From positions 1 to 64,000 of the forward strand of contig NZ_WKKH01000003.1 in NCBI RefSeq assembly GCF_009674725.1: a stretch of DNA of 64,000 nt, given 5' to 3'. This stretch comes from Pedobacter petrophilus (GTDB lineage: Bacteria > Bacteroidota > Bacteroidia > Sphingobacteriales > Sphingobacteriaceae). Made by a program: the position numbers and the translations under genes. Below, one piece after another: positions 34,156 through 41,843 of this stretch. Under the pieces are notes generated by a model that was given only the letters and a program-made list of their open reading frames with translations, did not search any database and was not told the origin of the DNA. Every line of letters begins with the position of its first letter. Position 1 is the first letter of the stretch.

Positions 34156-34707
34156 TTACTTAATACCTAACTTAATCAAAGCGAAAACGGCGTAATTAAG
34201 CATGTCCTGATAATTAGCTTTCACTCCTTCAGAAGCTAAAGTCTGTCCGTCATTATCCTCAATTTGTTTCACCCGAAAAACTTTCATTAATATCAGATCA
34301 GTTAAAGAACTTACCCGCATATCTCTCCAGGCCTCTCCATAATCATGGTTTTTAGCGAACATTAAATCTTTGGTCTCCGTTATTTTTTCTTCAAACAAAT
34401 TTGCAACCTGTTCAAATGGCATTTCTTGTGGATCGGTTTCGTTCAACTCCAACTGGATCATTGCAATTGCGCAATAGTTGATGATACCAATGTATTCTGA
34501 AACAATTCCCTCACCAACCATACTTACCTTTTTCTCTTCCAATGTGCGGATTCGTTGCGCCTTAATAAAAATCTGATCGGTGATTGAACTTGGCCTTAAA
34601 ATACGCCATGCAGTTCCATAATCTTTCGTTTTTTTAAGAAACAATGATCTGCAAACTGCAATCACTTCATCAAATTCTACAGCGGTATTTGTTGGTATCA
34701 AAGCCAA
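34156..34707 (-). CDS. DUF1599 protein with internal duplication, TTG start
   Basis: 183 residues. Two DUF1599 repeats are clear: KTKDYGTAWRILRPSSITDQ (about 26-45) and KNHDYGEAWRDMRVSSLTDL (about 118-137). Each is followed by a similar IFIKAQRIRTLEE / ILMKVFRVKQIED segment. The function is unknown. No ATG is available before the first repeat; the frame opens at TTG (34707), preceded closely by an in-frame TAA. So TTG is the most likely start. It is divergent from folP with about 90 bp between them, an arrangement I recall from other Bacteroidota. Confidence 0.85.
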   Translation of the reverse strand: MALIPTNTAVEFDEVIAVCRSLFLKKTKDYGTAWRILRPSSITDQIFIKAQRIRTLEEKKVSMVGEGIVSEYIGIINYCAIAMIQLELNETDPQEMPFEQVANLFEEKITETKDLMFAKNHDYGEAWRDMRVSSLTDLILMKVFRVKQIEDNDGQTLASEGVKANYQDMLNYAVFALIKLGIK

Positions 34708-34726
34708 TATTAATTAAGTTTTAGTG

Positions 34727-34734
34727 TATTTTTG
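34727..34734 (+). promoter_or_regulatory. -7 promoter element of folP
   Basis: TATTTTTG is a perfect TAnnTTTG. It ends just before an in-frame GTG at 34737, which makes that GTG an unlikely start and favours ATG at 34800. Confidence 0.5.
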
Positions 34735-34799
34735 TCGTGAAAAAACAAAAGCTAAAGATACATTTTTATAGTGAAACTCAAATCCCGAAAGGGCTTAAC

Positions 34800-35654
34800 A
34801 TGGCAGAAAAAAACTTTTTTGAACCCAAACAAAGTATAAATATCAAGGGAAGACTTCTCGATTTAAGTTCGCCAAAAGTGATGGCTATCTTAAACATTAC
34901 GCCCGATTCTTTTTACAGTAAAAGCAGAACAAAATCTGTAGATGAAGCCCTGACTAAAACCGAAGCTTATTTAAATGATGGCGCAGCTTTTATTGATATT
35001 GGCGGCTATTCTTCCCGGCCCGGTGCTAGTAATATTTCAGAAAATGAGGAAGCTGATCGCTTAATTCCGGTGATAGAAAGCATTATGAAAGAATTTCCTG
35101 AAACTGTAATCTCGGTTGATACCTTCCGGGCAGGCGTTGCAAAAGATGCCATACTTGCCGGAGCCCATATCATTAACGATATTTCGGCTGGAGATATGGA
35201 CGAACGTATGTTTGAAACCGTTGCCAGTTTGCAGGTTCCCTATATGTTGATGCATATGCAGGGAACTCCGCAAAACATGCATAAAAATCCTTCATATGAA
35301 AATGTAACGCTCGAAGTGATCGATTATCTTGCAAAAAAAGTAGCTGAGTTGAAAGCACTTCATGTTCATGATCTTATTATTGACCCTGGATTTGGCTTTG
35401 GTAAAACCATGGAACATAATTACAAATTACTGAATCAGCTTGATGCTTTTAAGATATTTAAGCTCCCGATTCTTGTTGGTTTCTCTCGTAAAGGAATGAT
35501 TTATAAAGCACTAAATACTACTGCAGATAACGCGTTAAACGGTACAACAGTTTTAAATACCGTTGCCCTGCAAAAAGGTGCTGGCATTTTGCGGGTTCAC
35601 GATGTAAAAGAAGCCGTTGAATGTATTGAATTATTGAAAAGGCTGAACGGTTAA
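34800..35654 (+). CDS. folP: Dihydropteroate synthase
   Basis: 284 residues from this ATG. The core has MAILNITPDSFYSKSR (pterin/pABA site), DIGGYSSRPGA, DTFRAG, DPGFGFGKT and GFSRKGMI with the PABA-binding loop, all in the usual order. It condenses pABA with hydroxymethyldihydropterin diphosphate in folate synthesis and is the sulfonamide target. An upstream in-frame GTG at 34737 would add 21 residues not typical of the family and lies on top of a -7 box, so I reject it. cdaA follows 61 bp downstream. Confidence 0.95.
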   Translation: MAEKNFFEPKQSINIKGRLLDLSSPKVMAILNITPDSFYSKSRTKSVDEALTKTEAYLNDGAAFIDIGGYSSRPGASNISENEEADRLIPVIESIMKEFPETVISVDTFRAGVAKDAILAGAHIINDISAGDMDERMFETVASLQVPYMLMHMQGTPQNMHKNPSYENVTLEVIDYLAKKVAELKALHVHDLIIDPGFGFGKTMEHNYKLLNQLDAFKIFKLPILVGFSRKGMIYKALNTTADNALNGTTVLNTVALQKGAGILRVHDVKEAVECIELLKRLNG

Positions 35655-35715
35655 TTATCTCACCTGGATGATGATCAGTTAAAGACTTTAAACTTATTTT
35701 CATAAATTGCCTTAA

Positions 35716-36507
35716 ATGAAAGGATTTGATTTCGATTTTCTTAAAATATCTGTAACAGATGTGGTAGACATTGTACTGGTTGCGCTGTTGATCTATTACG
35801 TTTATACCCTGATCCGTAATACCCTTGCTGTGAACCTGCTGGTGGGTATGTTCATTATCACTGTGTTTTATTGGGTTGTAAAAGGGCTGCACATGGAACT
35901 GCTTACCACCATCATAGAGAAATTTATGAGTGTTGGAATCATTGCCTTAATTGTGATCTTCCACCCGGAAATAAGAAGGTTTCTACTCATGATCGGGAAG
36001 AATGCATTTTTACAAAAAAACAAAGCCTGGTGGGGCTATCTCTTTGGAAGAAAGGAGATTGAACGCAATAACCTGACTAGGATAAAACCAATTATAGATG
36101 CTTGTAAAACGATGAAAAAAACCAGAACAGGTGCATTAATCGTTTTTGTTAAGTTTTATGATGAGCAGTTTTTTGCAAACAGTTGTGAACTGGTAGATGC
36201 CAAGATCTCGAAAAGATTACTGGAAAGTATTTTTCAAAAAAACAGTCCGTTGCATGATGGCGCCGTAGTGATTTCAGAGAATAAAATTAAAAGTGCCAGT
36301 TGTATTTTACCCTTAACAGATAATGACCAGTTGCCTTCGCAGTTTGGGTTAAGACATCGTGCTGGTATCGGTGTTTCTGAAACTACAGATGCTGTTGCCG
36401 TGATTATTTCGGAAGAAACAGGTGAAATATCTTATGCCAAACAAGGCCGGGTGCGGATGAACGTATCGTTCGGAGAACTGGAGAAATTGCTCAATAAAGA
36501 CTTTTAA
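35716..36507 (+). CDS. cdaA: Diadenylate cyclase CdaA (DacA)
   Basis: 263 residues. Three N-terminal membrane helices (about 14-33, 38-56, 66-84) precede the DAC domain. The active-site motifs DGA (181-183) and RHR (213-215) are intact. It makes cyclic di-AMP from two ATP, a signal for turgor, potassium and cell-wall control. The place after folP is common in Bacteroidota. In Firmicutes CdaA is paired with CdaR and GlmM, which are not here. Repeats follow its stop codon. Confidence 0.95.
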   Translation: MKGFDFDFLKISVTDVVDIVLVALLIYYVYTLIRNTLAVNLLVGMFIITVFYWVVKGLHMELLTTIIEKFMSVGIIALIVIFHPEIRRFLLMIGKNAFLQKNKAWWGYLFGRKEIERNNLTRIKPIIDACKTMKKTRTGALIVFVKFYDEQFFANSCELVDAKISKRLLESIFQKNSPLHDGAVVISENKIKSASCILPLTDNDQLPSQFGLRHRAGIGVSETTDAVAVIISEETGEISYAKQGRVRMNVSFGELEKLLNKDF

Positions 36508-36557
36508 GGAGCAAAGATGAAGGAGCAAGGAACAAAGATGAAGGAGCAAGGAGCAAA
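36506..36557. repeat. Short tandem repeat after cdaA
   Basis: Two 21-bp units, GATGAAGGAGCAAGGAACAAA at 36516-36536 apart from one base equal to 36537-36557, follow a partial unit beginning at 36506. The tract is purine-rich on the plus strand and lies in non-coding DNA. Confidence 0.8.
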
Positions 36558-36585
36558 GAACAAAACGCTAAATCTAGGCCAAAAT

Positions 36586-36630
36586 AAAGAGCAAAGATTA
36601 TAGACGCCATGTCTTTAATCCTTACTCTTT
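36586..36630. terminator. Long hairpin between convergent cdaA and bacilliredoxin genes
   Basis: AAAGAGCAAAGATTA at 36586-36600 pairs with TAATCCTTACTCTTT at 36616-36630 (on the minus-strand RNA all 15 pairs form, two as G-U). An inner AGAC/GTCT stem extends it. It is placed to end both convergent transcripts, though the T-tracts are weak. Confidence 0.6.
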
Positions 36631-36652
36631 GTTCTTTTATCGTTCTTCCAAA

Positions 36653-37063
36653 CTAGCAATATTGCTCGAAAGCACCAATCAGGTTATCAGCAATCATTTG
36701 CGCTGGTCTGCCTTCAATTTGATGACGTTCGATCATGTGAACCAATTTGCCATCTTTGAAAAGAGCCATTGCTGGTGATGATGGAGGGAAAGGCATCATA
36801 TAGCTTCTTGCTTTATCTACAGCTTCTTTCTCCATACCTGCAAAAACAGTTACCAATTTATTTGGGTGTTTTTCATGCACGGCTGCTGCTCTTGCTGCCG
36901 GACGAGCGTTTGCCGCTGCGCAACCACATACCGAGTTTACAACAACCAATACAGTTCCTTCGCCTTTGATAGCCTGATCTACATCTTCTGCACTTTTTAA
37001 TTCTTCAAAACCTACGTTAGTTAATTCCTTACGCATTGGTTCTACTAAATATTCTGGATACAT
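36653..37063 (-). CDS. Bacilliredoxin (BrxA/BrxB, YphP/YqiW family)
   Basis: 136 residues. The redox CGC motif sits in VNSVCGCAAANARPAAR (about 43-59), and the family end MIADNLIGAFEQYC with a C-terminal Cys is present. The start MYPEYLVEPMRKELT is near invariant in the family. Bacilliredoxins remove bacillithiol or related thiols from oxidised proteins. Whether this organism makes bacillithiol is not visible here. A TATTTTTG box lies about 34 bp upstream, overlapping the terminator of the previous gene. Confidence 0.93.
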   Translation of the reverse strand: MYPEYLVEPMRKELTNVGFEELKSAEDVDQAIKGEGTVLVVVNSVCGCAAANARPAARAAAVHEKHPNKLVTVFAGMEKEAVDKARSYMMPFPPSSPAMALFKDGKLVHMIERHQIEGRPAQMIADNLIGAFEQYC

Positions 37064-37096
37064 TATCGTTAGTTTTTATTTACAATTTGAATAATA

Positions 37097-37104
37097 CAAA
37101 AATA
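37097..37104 (-). promoter_or_regulatory. -7 promoter element of the bacilliredoxin gene
   Basis: The minus strand reads TATTTTTG, a perfect TAnnTTTG, 34 bp before the start codon. The same T-run also forms the tail of the upstream terminator hairpin at 37108-37135. Confidence 0.45.
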
Positions 37105-37135
37105 AGAAAATCGGATGGCATGTGTCATCCGATTT
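37104..37135 (-). terminator. Terminator of the CCC-motif membrane protein gene
   Basis: AAATCGGATG (37108-37117) and CATCCGATTT (37126-37135) form a perfect 10-bp stem with an 8-nt loop. On the minus strand TCTTATTTTT follows. It sits about 30 bp after the stop codon of the gene ending at 37164. Confidence 0.85.
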
Positions 37136-37163
37136 ATATTTTTTAGGTAAAATTAGCAACCTG

Positions 37164-37631
37164 TTAATGTATTCCTTTAAAAAACTCGTCGTAAGCAGCC
37201 GGATGAGTAATTGCGCCCATAATTACCAGAATTACCAAAACGATAAATACCAGGCTCAGAATAGTTGCAATCATTCCACAAATTTTCCCCGCTTTGGCAT
37301 TTTTATAGGAAGATTCTGTGTAAAAAGTAGGGTTTAGCTCATATTTCTTCATATCCCCAGCACCCAAAATCCACGCGATAATTCCGAAAATTAAACCAAA
37401 TATGCCGTAAAAACAGCAGGCGGGAATTGCTATAATGCCTAAAACCAATGCCGCCGTGGCGTTGGGTAAATTTTGATGTCCCATTCCACCTCCAAACTGC
37501 CCAAACGGTGGAGCTTGTTGAAATGGAGGTGGCGTTGCAAAACCAGTGTTTCCAGTATTTCCTGCTGGTGTTTCACTTTTATTTAAATTAATTGGTTGGT
37601 TTTCCTGAGGGTTTTCCTGTTCTTCTGACAT
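37164..37631 (-). CDS. CCC-motif membrane protein (DUF4190-like)
   Basis: 155 residues. The first 55 are polar and rich in Pro, Gln and Gly (disordered). Two hydrophobic regions follow: about 58-92, with ACCFYGIFGLIFGIIAWILG, and about 115-140. The cysteine pair after a helix break and the overall order fit Bacteroidota 'CCC motif membrane proteins' related to DUF4190. The function is unknown. It follows the DUF2752 gene by 3 bp, and both follow the YkvA gene, so a three-gene small-membrane-protein operon is likely. Confidence 0.8.
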   Translation of the reverse strand: MSEEQENPQENQPINLNKSETPAGNTGNTGFATPPPFQQAPPFGQFGGGMGHQNLPNATAALVLGIIAIPACCFYGIFGLIFGIIAWILGAGDMKKYELNPTFYTESSYKNAKAGKICGMIATILSLVFIVLVILVIMGAITHPAAYDEFFKGIH

Positions 37632-37634
37632 AAT

Positions 37635-37958
37635 TTAGATGATAAGTTGGTGAGTATATATTTTATAAATGTAATTGATTAAGATAATTACTGCAATAGT
37701 TGCAACAGTAATTTTTATAATCTGTGCACCGAATTTAAAATCGTACCTAAGGTGCACCAGCATAAAAATGATAACAAATAAAAATGGAATTGTTGCCGGA
37801 TATAACTTCAGCGATTCCAAAAAATTTCCTTTTAATAAAGCAATGACCGATCGCTGGAATCCACATCCGGGGCAATCAATACCAAAATGAGCCTTAAAAG
37901 GGCAGGTAAACAAGTGATGGTTCAGCCAATCAAAAAAACTAGACTGTGCTACCATCAA
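37635..37958 (-). CDS. DUF2752 membrane protein
   Basis: 107 residues. The DUF2752 signature CPGCGFQRS lies near residues 29-37 after FKAHFGID. Two or three hydrophobic helices follow (about 54-70 and 80-100). The function is unknown; the CxxC may bind metal. Its 5' end overlaps the YkvA gene by 20 bp and its stop is 3 bp from the CCC-motif gene, so expression is coupled. The same DUF2752 and DUF4190-like pairing is, as I recall, frequent in Bacteroidota. Confidence 0.85.
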   Translation of the reverse strand: MMVAQSSFFDWLNHHLFTCPFKAHFGIDCPGCGFQRSVIALLKGNFLESLKLYPATIPFLFVIIFMLVHLRYDFKFGAQIIKITVATIAVIILINYIYKIYTHQLII

Positions 37959-38367
37959 TATTCATAATTTGTAACTGACTATCTTTCCATTCCTTATATT
38001 TTTCCAAATCGTTGATTACTTGTTTGTAAACCAGATTAAGTACAAAAATATCATCAATAAATCCTAGAAATGGTACAAAATCAGGAACGATATCAATGGG
38101 CGACAAAAAATAAATTAACCCACCCAAAATGGCTACAATAGATTTCTTTGGAATTTCAGTATAATCACCGTTCACATAGTCTTTTGCCACCCCAAATAAC
38201 AGCACCATCTTTGCCCAAACGCCATCTAATGCTCCCTTATTGGTAATTGCTTTACCTAAAGCATCTTTAATGGTTTTATTGGCTTTTGATTTATCGTTCA
38301 GTATTACGGTTGCCCTATTCTCAGATTTTCTGAAAAAATCCAATATTTTCTGTCTGTTCAACTTCAT
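37939..38367 (-). CDS. YkvA family (DUF1232) membrane protein
   Basis: 142 residues. The DUF1232 core is YFLSPIDIVPDFVPFLGFIDD (about 91-111), with hydrophobic segments around it. The N-terminal 50 residues are basic and helical. The role is unknown. It is the first gene of the set with DUF2752 and CCC-motif proteins and begins 17 bp after the YARHG lipoprotein gene, on the same strand. So the YARHG and DUF2306 genes may also be part of the transcript. Confidence 0.87.
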   Translation of the reverse strand: MKLNRQKILDFFRKSENRATVILNDKSKANKTIKDALGKAITNKGALDGVWAKMVLLFGVAKDYVNGDYTEIPKKSIVAILGGLIYFLSPIDIVPDFVPFLGFIDDIFVLNLVYKQVINDLEKYKEWKDSQLQIMNIDGSTV

Positions 38368-38384
38368 GCTAAATGCCTCACAAA

Positions 38385-39275
38385 TTAACGGCCAAAAGTG
38401 TCATAATTATCCTCGGCATATTTAGTAAAGCGATCTAATAACTTCACATTTTTGTTTTCAATGGTAGTTAAATCGTTATCTACATTATTTTTAACAGGCA
38501 CATACCACTCCACAGGGTCGAAAAAATTTCTAAATACCTGCTTTTTAAAGGCATAGCCATGTCTTGCAAAAATGGTATTTTTAATGATTTGTAAATCAAG
38601 TTTTTTCAAATTCTTTAGGTCATCTTCTTTAAGTAGGGTATTGGAAGCATTTACTTTAAAAATATTTTCAGAGGCACTTCGGTAAAAAGTGTTGGCATCC
38701 AGAGAATCTATTGTACCATCCTCCAAAGTATCCAAGGTTTTCACCATTTTATGTTCGCTCCAGTCTATGTATACTATTTCACTTGGCAACATCAGGTTTG
38801 CGTTATAAACAAATGCTCTTTTTAGTAATTTAAATTTCTTTTCCGGCCATTCAAGTGCGGTTTTATAGGCGTTCCATTTTCCAATCAGGGTATCGCCTAC
38901 TAATGTAATTTCAAATTTCCCGTCGTATTTATCTGTCCCCGGCTCTTGTAAAATAAAGGTAATTGTACCACCATCTTCAGAAATTTTACCCAACAGCGGG
39001 CGACTATTTCCAGAAACTACGCTTTGGGCAATTACCGTATCTCTGGTAATTTTTTTGATATTGATGTTCAGCTTTTTTATTGCGTCTGACATATCATCCT
39101 GGTATTCCAGTTCCTCCGTTGTTCCAAAATTACCAACCCAAAAACCATAAAGTTCTTTGTGAATTTCCTGTTGGGGAATAGCAGTCTTCGCCGGACTCAC
39201 CTTTGCAGGCTTTTTAGTGTCTTTACAGGCCATCATTGAGATAGCGATAATAGAGAGCATTAAGATTTTTTTCAT
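38385..39275 (-). CDS. YARHG domain lipoprotein
   Basis: 296 residues from the ATG at 39275. A lipoprotein signal ends at C17 (SMMAC). The C-terminal YARHG domain (about 205-280) is clear from NTIFARHGYAF, then FRNFFDPVEWYVP. The middle part is a beta-rich domain of unknown type. A longer frame runs upstream to 39401 but overlaps the previous gene and would bury the signal peptide, so I use 39275. The start shares one base with the DUF2306 stop (TAATG), a sign of translational coupling. YARHG domains are thought to act outside the cytoplasm on the cell wall. Confidence 0.85.
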   Translation of the reverse strand: MKKILMLSIIAISMMACKDTKKPAKVSPAKTAIPQQEIHKELYGFWVGNFGTTEELEYQDDMSDAIKKLNINIKKITRDTVIAQSVVSGNSRPLLGKISEDGGTITFILQEPGTDKYDGKFEITLVGDTLIGKWNAYKTALEWPEKKFKLLKRAFVYNANLMLPSEIVYIDWSEHKMVKTLDTLEDGTIDSLDANTFYRSASENIFKVNASNTLLKEDDLKNLKKLDLQIIKNTIFARHGYAFKKQVFRNFFDPVEWYVPVKNNVDNDLTTIENKNVKLLDRFTKYAEDNYDTFGR

Positions 39276-39904
39276 TATATAATTTTTTTTCTGATCAGCC
39301 ATTCGGCGATTAATAAATTGGGAATCCAGCCTAACCATGCAATCACCTGGTAAACATCCATAGGGGCTGGATGAAATAAATATACTAAAATAACTTTCCA
39401 AAGCCTTAATGTTATGGCCGAAGTTGCAAGTGCAAAGCTTCGGTACATCATATTTTTATGCGCTTTAATCTTTCTTTCAATGATTAGTTTGATAGCATTT
39501 ATGGTAAACCAAAACCATAGCATGCCTAATATAATGAACGAAGTTTTGGCGATTAAACCACCATTGGCAAACCACCCAATATAGATGCCGGATGGTGCTG
39601 CGAACAACAATACAAAACCTGCATACAGATAGCCAGCCGCTCGATGCAGTGATGGGTATTGTGTTAAAATTTTAGGATTAAACTGCGTAAACCCGGCGAG
39701 CAGAACGAATATTGCACTGTACACATGAATATAAAAAATGGGCAGGTAAGCACTGTTTTTTAATACTTCTGTTTGTTTAATCTGCAGGAAAGCCACTTCG
39801 CTTCCAACTGGAAGATAACGAAGCGTGATCTGCAGCATGAGGAGAAAAAAATACGTAAAGAATAATAGCCAGGCGATTTGGAAATAATTGATTGTTCTTT
39901 TCAA
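39275..39904 (-). CDS. DUF2306 membrane protein
   Basis: 209 residues with about six hydrophobic helices. LHRAAGYLYAGFVLLFAAPSG (about 94-115) and a later HKNMMYRSFALATSAITLRLW (about 147-167) are the recognisable DUF2306 features, with histidines that could bind haem or metal. The function is unknown. Its TAATG junction with the YARHG lipoprotein gene suggests that the two products act together or at least are made together. Confidence 0.85.
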   Translation of the reverse strand: MKRTINYFQIAWLLFFTYFFLLMLQITLRYLPVGSEVAFLQIKQTEVLKNSAYLPIFYIHVYSAIFVLLAGFTQFNPKILTQYPSLHRAAGYLYAGFVLLFAAPSGIYIGWFANGGLIAKTSFIILGMLWFWFTINAIKLIIERKIKAHKNMMYRSFALATSAITLRLWKVILVYLFHPAPMDVYQVIAWLGWIPNLLIAEWLIRKKII

Positions 39905-39930
39905 TTTATTTTCTTTTAAAAACTGGTTAA

Positions 39931-40050
39931 TTATTTAACTATCGCTAGAAATTCGTCGATTGTTAAAATCTGTATTCTTGGAAAATCTATTTGATTAGAT
40001 TTTCTCGGAATTGAAACAAGCAGTGCATTAATATCTGGTATCACTTTCAT
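39931..40050 (-). pseudogene. Internally deleted PIN-domain toxin remnant
   Basis: An open frame of 39 codons starts MKVIPDINALLVSIPRKS, which matches the first strand of PIN toxins (usual MKVVLDTNxLLVSIxxKS). It ends FPRIQILTIDEFLAIVK, which matches their C-terminal tail. The roughly 95 residues in between, holding the other acidic active-site residues, are missing in frame. So a toxin gene has lost its centre. It starts 5 bp after the antitoxin stop on the same strand, as expected for the pair. The product should have no nuclease activity. Confidence 0.75.
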
Positions 40051-40055
40051 TGATA

Positions 40056-40271
40056 CTATTTTTGCCTTAGATGATCATTTTTCCAAGATTCAATAGTTTG
40101 TTCATCTAAATTCTGTTCATCCCACAGTTTATCCATTTCATTAGATGCAGATTCAGCAAAATATTTTGCCAACATTTCCTTAATATCTCTCAATTGAGTA
40201 TCCGGCAAATTATATTGAAATACTTTCAATAGTTCTGATTGGATATTTGTCAATCTTCCGGTAGCTTCCAT
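40056..40271 (-). CDS. Antitoxin-like protein of a PIN toxin pair
   Basis: 71 residues. LTNIQSELLKVFQYN, then DIKEMLAKYFAESASNEMDK and LWDEQNLDEQTIESWKNDHLR, resembles the small helical partner proteins found upstream of PIN toxins in Bacteroidota and cyanobacteria. It seems intact. The toxin frame directly downstream is an in-frame deletion remnant, so this antitoxin now stands alone and may only regulate its own gene, or may neutralise a related toxin elsewhere. The assignment rests on pattern memory and gene order. Confidence 0.75.
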   Translation of the reverse strand: MEATGRLTNIQSELLKVFQYNLPDTQLRDIKEMLAKYFAESASNEMDKLWDEQNLDEQTIESWKNDHLRQK

Positions 40272-40313
40272 ACTTCATTAATTTCAACTAAATACAAATA
40301 TAATCAATAAATA

Positions 40314-41834
40314 TTATACAGAAACTTTCATCATTTCCAAAATATCATCAACATATTTTCGTTCGTTAGCCAAACGCGGCACTTTGTGTTGTCCGCCTAA
40401 TTTATCTTTCGCTTTTAACCAATTGTAAAATGTATTTGCCGGCGCATTATGTACTTTGGGCCTGCACAAGGCCATATCTTTAAAGCGCTTGGCGTCGTAA
40501 TCTGAGTTTATCTCCCTTAGGGTTTGATCCATTACATCCACAAACTGTTCAAAGTCCTGTGGTTGTTTATCAAACTCAATGATCCATTCATGTCCACCGG
40601 CTTTTTCGCCAGCAAAATAAATCGGACCAGCAGTATAATCTTTAATTTCTGCACCAGTCTTCTGACAAGCCTTTTTCAAAGCCTGCTCTGCGTTATCAAT
40701 AATCACTTCCTCGCCAAATGCATTAATAAAGTGTTTGGTACGGCCGGTTATTTTTATCCGATAAGGTGAAAGCGAAGTAAACTGGATGGTATCGCCAATC
40801 ATATAGCGCCACAAACCTCCGTTTGTAGAGATTACAATGGCGTAGTTCTTATTCAGTTCTACCTCGCCCAGCAACAAGGCTGCCGGATTTTCTTCTCCAA
40901 TATTTTCCATTGGAATAAATTCATAGAAGATACCATAATCCAGCATCAGTAGCATTTCTTCAGAATTATCCTGGTCCTGAATGCCAAAAAAGCCCTCGGA
41001 TGCATTATAAGTTTCCAGATAATACATCTCAGATGAGGGGATGAGCTGTTTAAATTGTTCGCGGTATGGGGCGAAATTCACCGCACCATGAATGTAGACT
41101 TCCAGATTTGGCCAAACCTCTAATAAGTTACTTTTCCCTGTAATTTCAAGTACTTTTTTAGCCAGTACAATAGTCCAGGTTGGTACTCCTGAAATGCTGG
41201 TTACATTTTCCTGAATGGTGGCTTCTGCCATCCGATCCATTTTCACTTCGTAATTATCCATCAAAGCGATAGACATATCGGGCGTACGGTAAAATTCAGC
41301 CCAGATTGGTAAATTCTTAATCAGCACAGCTGATAAATCACCATAAAAACAATCTTCATTGAGTTGATTTACCTGATGGCTTCCGCCCAAGACCAATCCT
41401 TTTCCGGTAAACATTTGGTTATCCGGACGGTTATTGCAATAAATGGAGAGCATATCTTTGCCGCCTTTGAAATGGCATTCTTCTAAAGATTCTTTTGAAA
41501 CCGGAATAAATTTACTTCTATCACTTGTGGTTCCTGATGATTTGGCAAACCATTTAATGTCTGACGGCCATAAGATGTTTTGTTCGCCGGCCAACATTCT
41601 TTCTATGTAAGGCTTAAGGGTATCGTAATTCTGAATAGGAACGCGTTCCTGGTATTGCTGAGGCGTAAGGATAGATTTATAATCATACATTTTACCCCAC
41701 TCGGTATTTTCCGCACTATCAATTAAATTATGAAACCATTCCTGCTGCACATCATGGGGATATTTCATAAAAAGCTCGATCTGATGAATCCGCTTTTTCA
41801 TCAGCCAGGTAAAAATCGAATTTACAATCGCCAT
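40314..41834 (-). CDS. GH3 family protein (acyl-adenylate/amide synthetase)
   Basis: 506 residues, full length for GH3. The adenylation motif region KSSGTTSDRSKFIPVS (about 92-107) is intact, followed by SGVPTW, YNASEGFFGIQ (about 270-280) and GLWRYMIGDTIQFTS (about 338-352). In plants GH3 enzymes adenylate hormone acids and join them to amino acids. Bacterial substrates are unknown. The C-terminal GGQHKVPRLANERKYVDDI is typical of the Bacteroidota group. It follows lptB by 9 bp, so it is likely co-transcribed with a lipopolysaccharide export gene. Confidence 0.9.
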   Translation of the reverse strand: MAIVNSIFTWLMKKRIHQIELFMKYPHDVQQEWFHNLIDSAENTEWGKMYDYKSILTPQQYQERVPIQNYDTLKPYIERMLAGEQNILWPSDIKWFAKSSGTTSDRSKFIPVSKESLEECHFKGGKDMLSIYCNNRPDNQMFTGKGLVLGGSHQVNQLNEDCFYGDLSAVLIKNLPIWAEFYRTPDMSIALMDNYEVKMDRMAEATIQENVTSISGVPTWTIVLAKKVLEITGKSNLLEVWPNLEVYIHGAVNFAPYREQFKQLIPSSEMYYLETYNASEGFFGIQDQDNSEEMLLMLDYGIFYEFIPMENIGEENPAALLLGEVELNKNYAIVISTNGGLWRYMIGDTIQFTSLSPYRIKITGRTKHFINAFGEEVIIDNAEQALKKACQKTGAEIKDYTAGPIYFAGEKAGGHEWIIEFDKQPQDFEQFVDVMDQTLREINSDYDAKRFKDMALCRPKVHNAPANTFYNWLKAKDKLGGQHKVPRLANERKYVDDILEMMKVSV

Positions 41835-41843
41835 GCTCTGTAA

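Noticed and set aside
39276-39401. Longer N-terminus of the YARHG lipoprotein
   Set aside because: It overlaps the DUF2306 gene and would place the lipoprotein signal peptide inside the protein.
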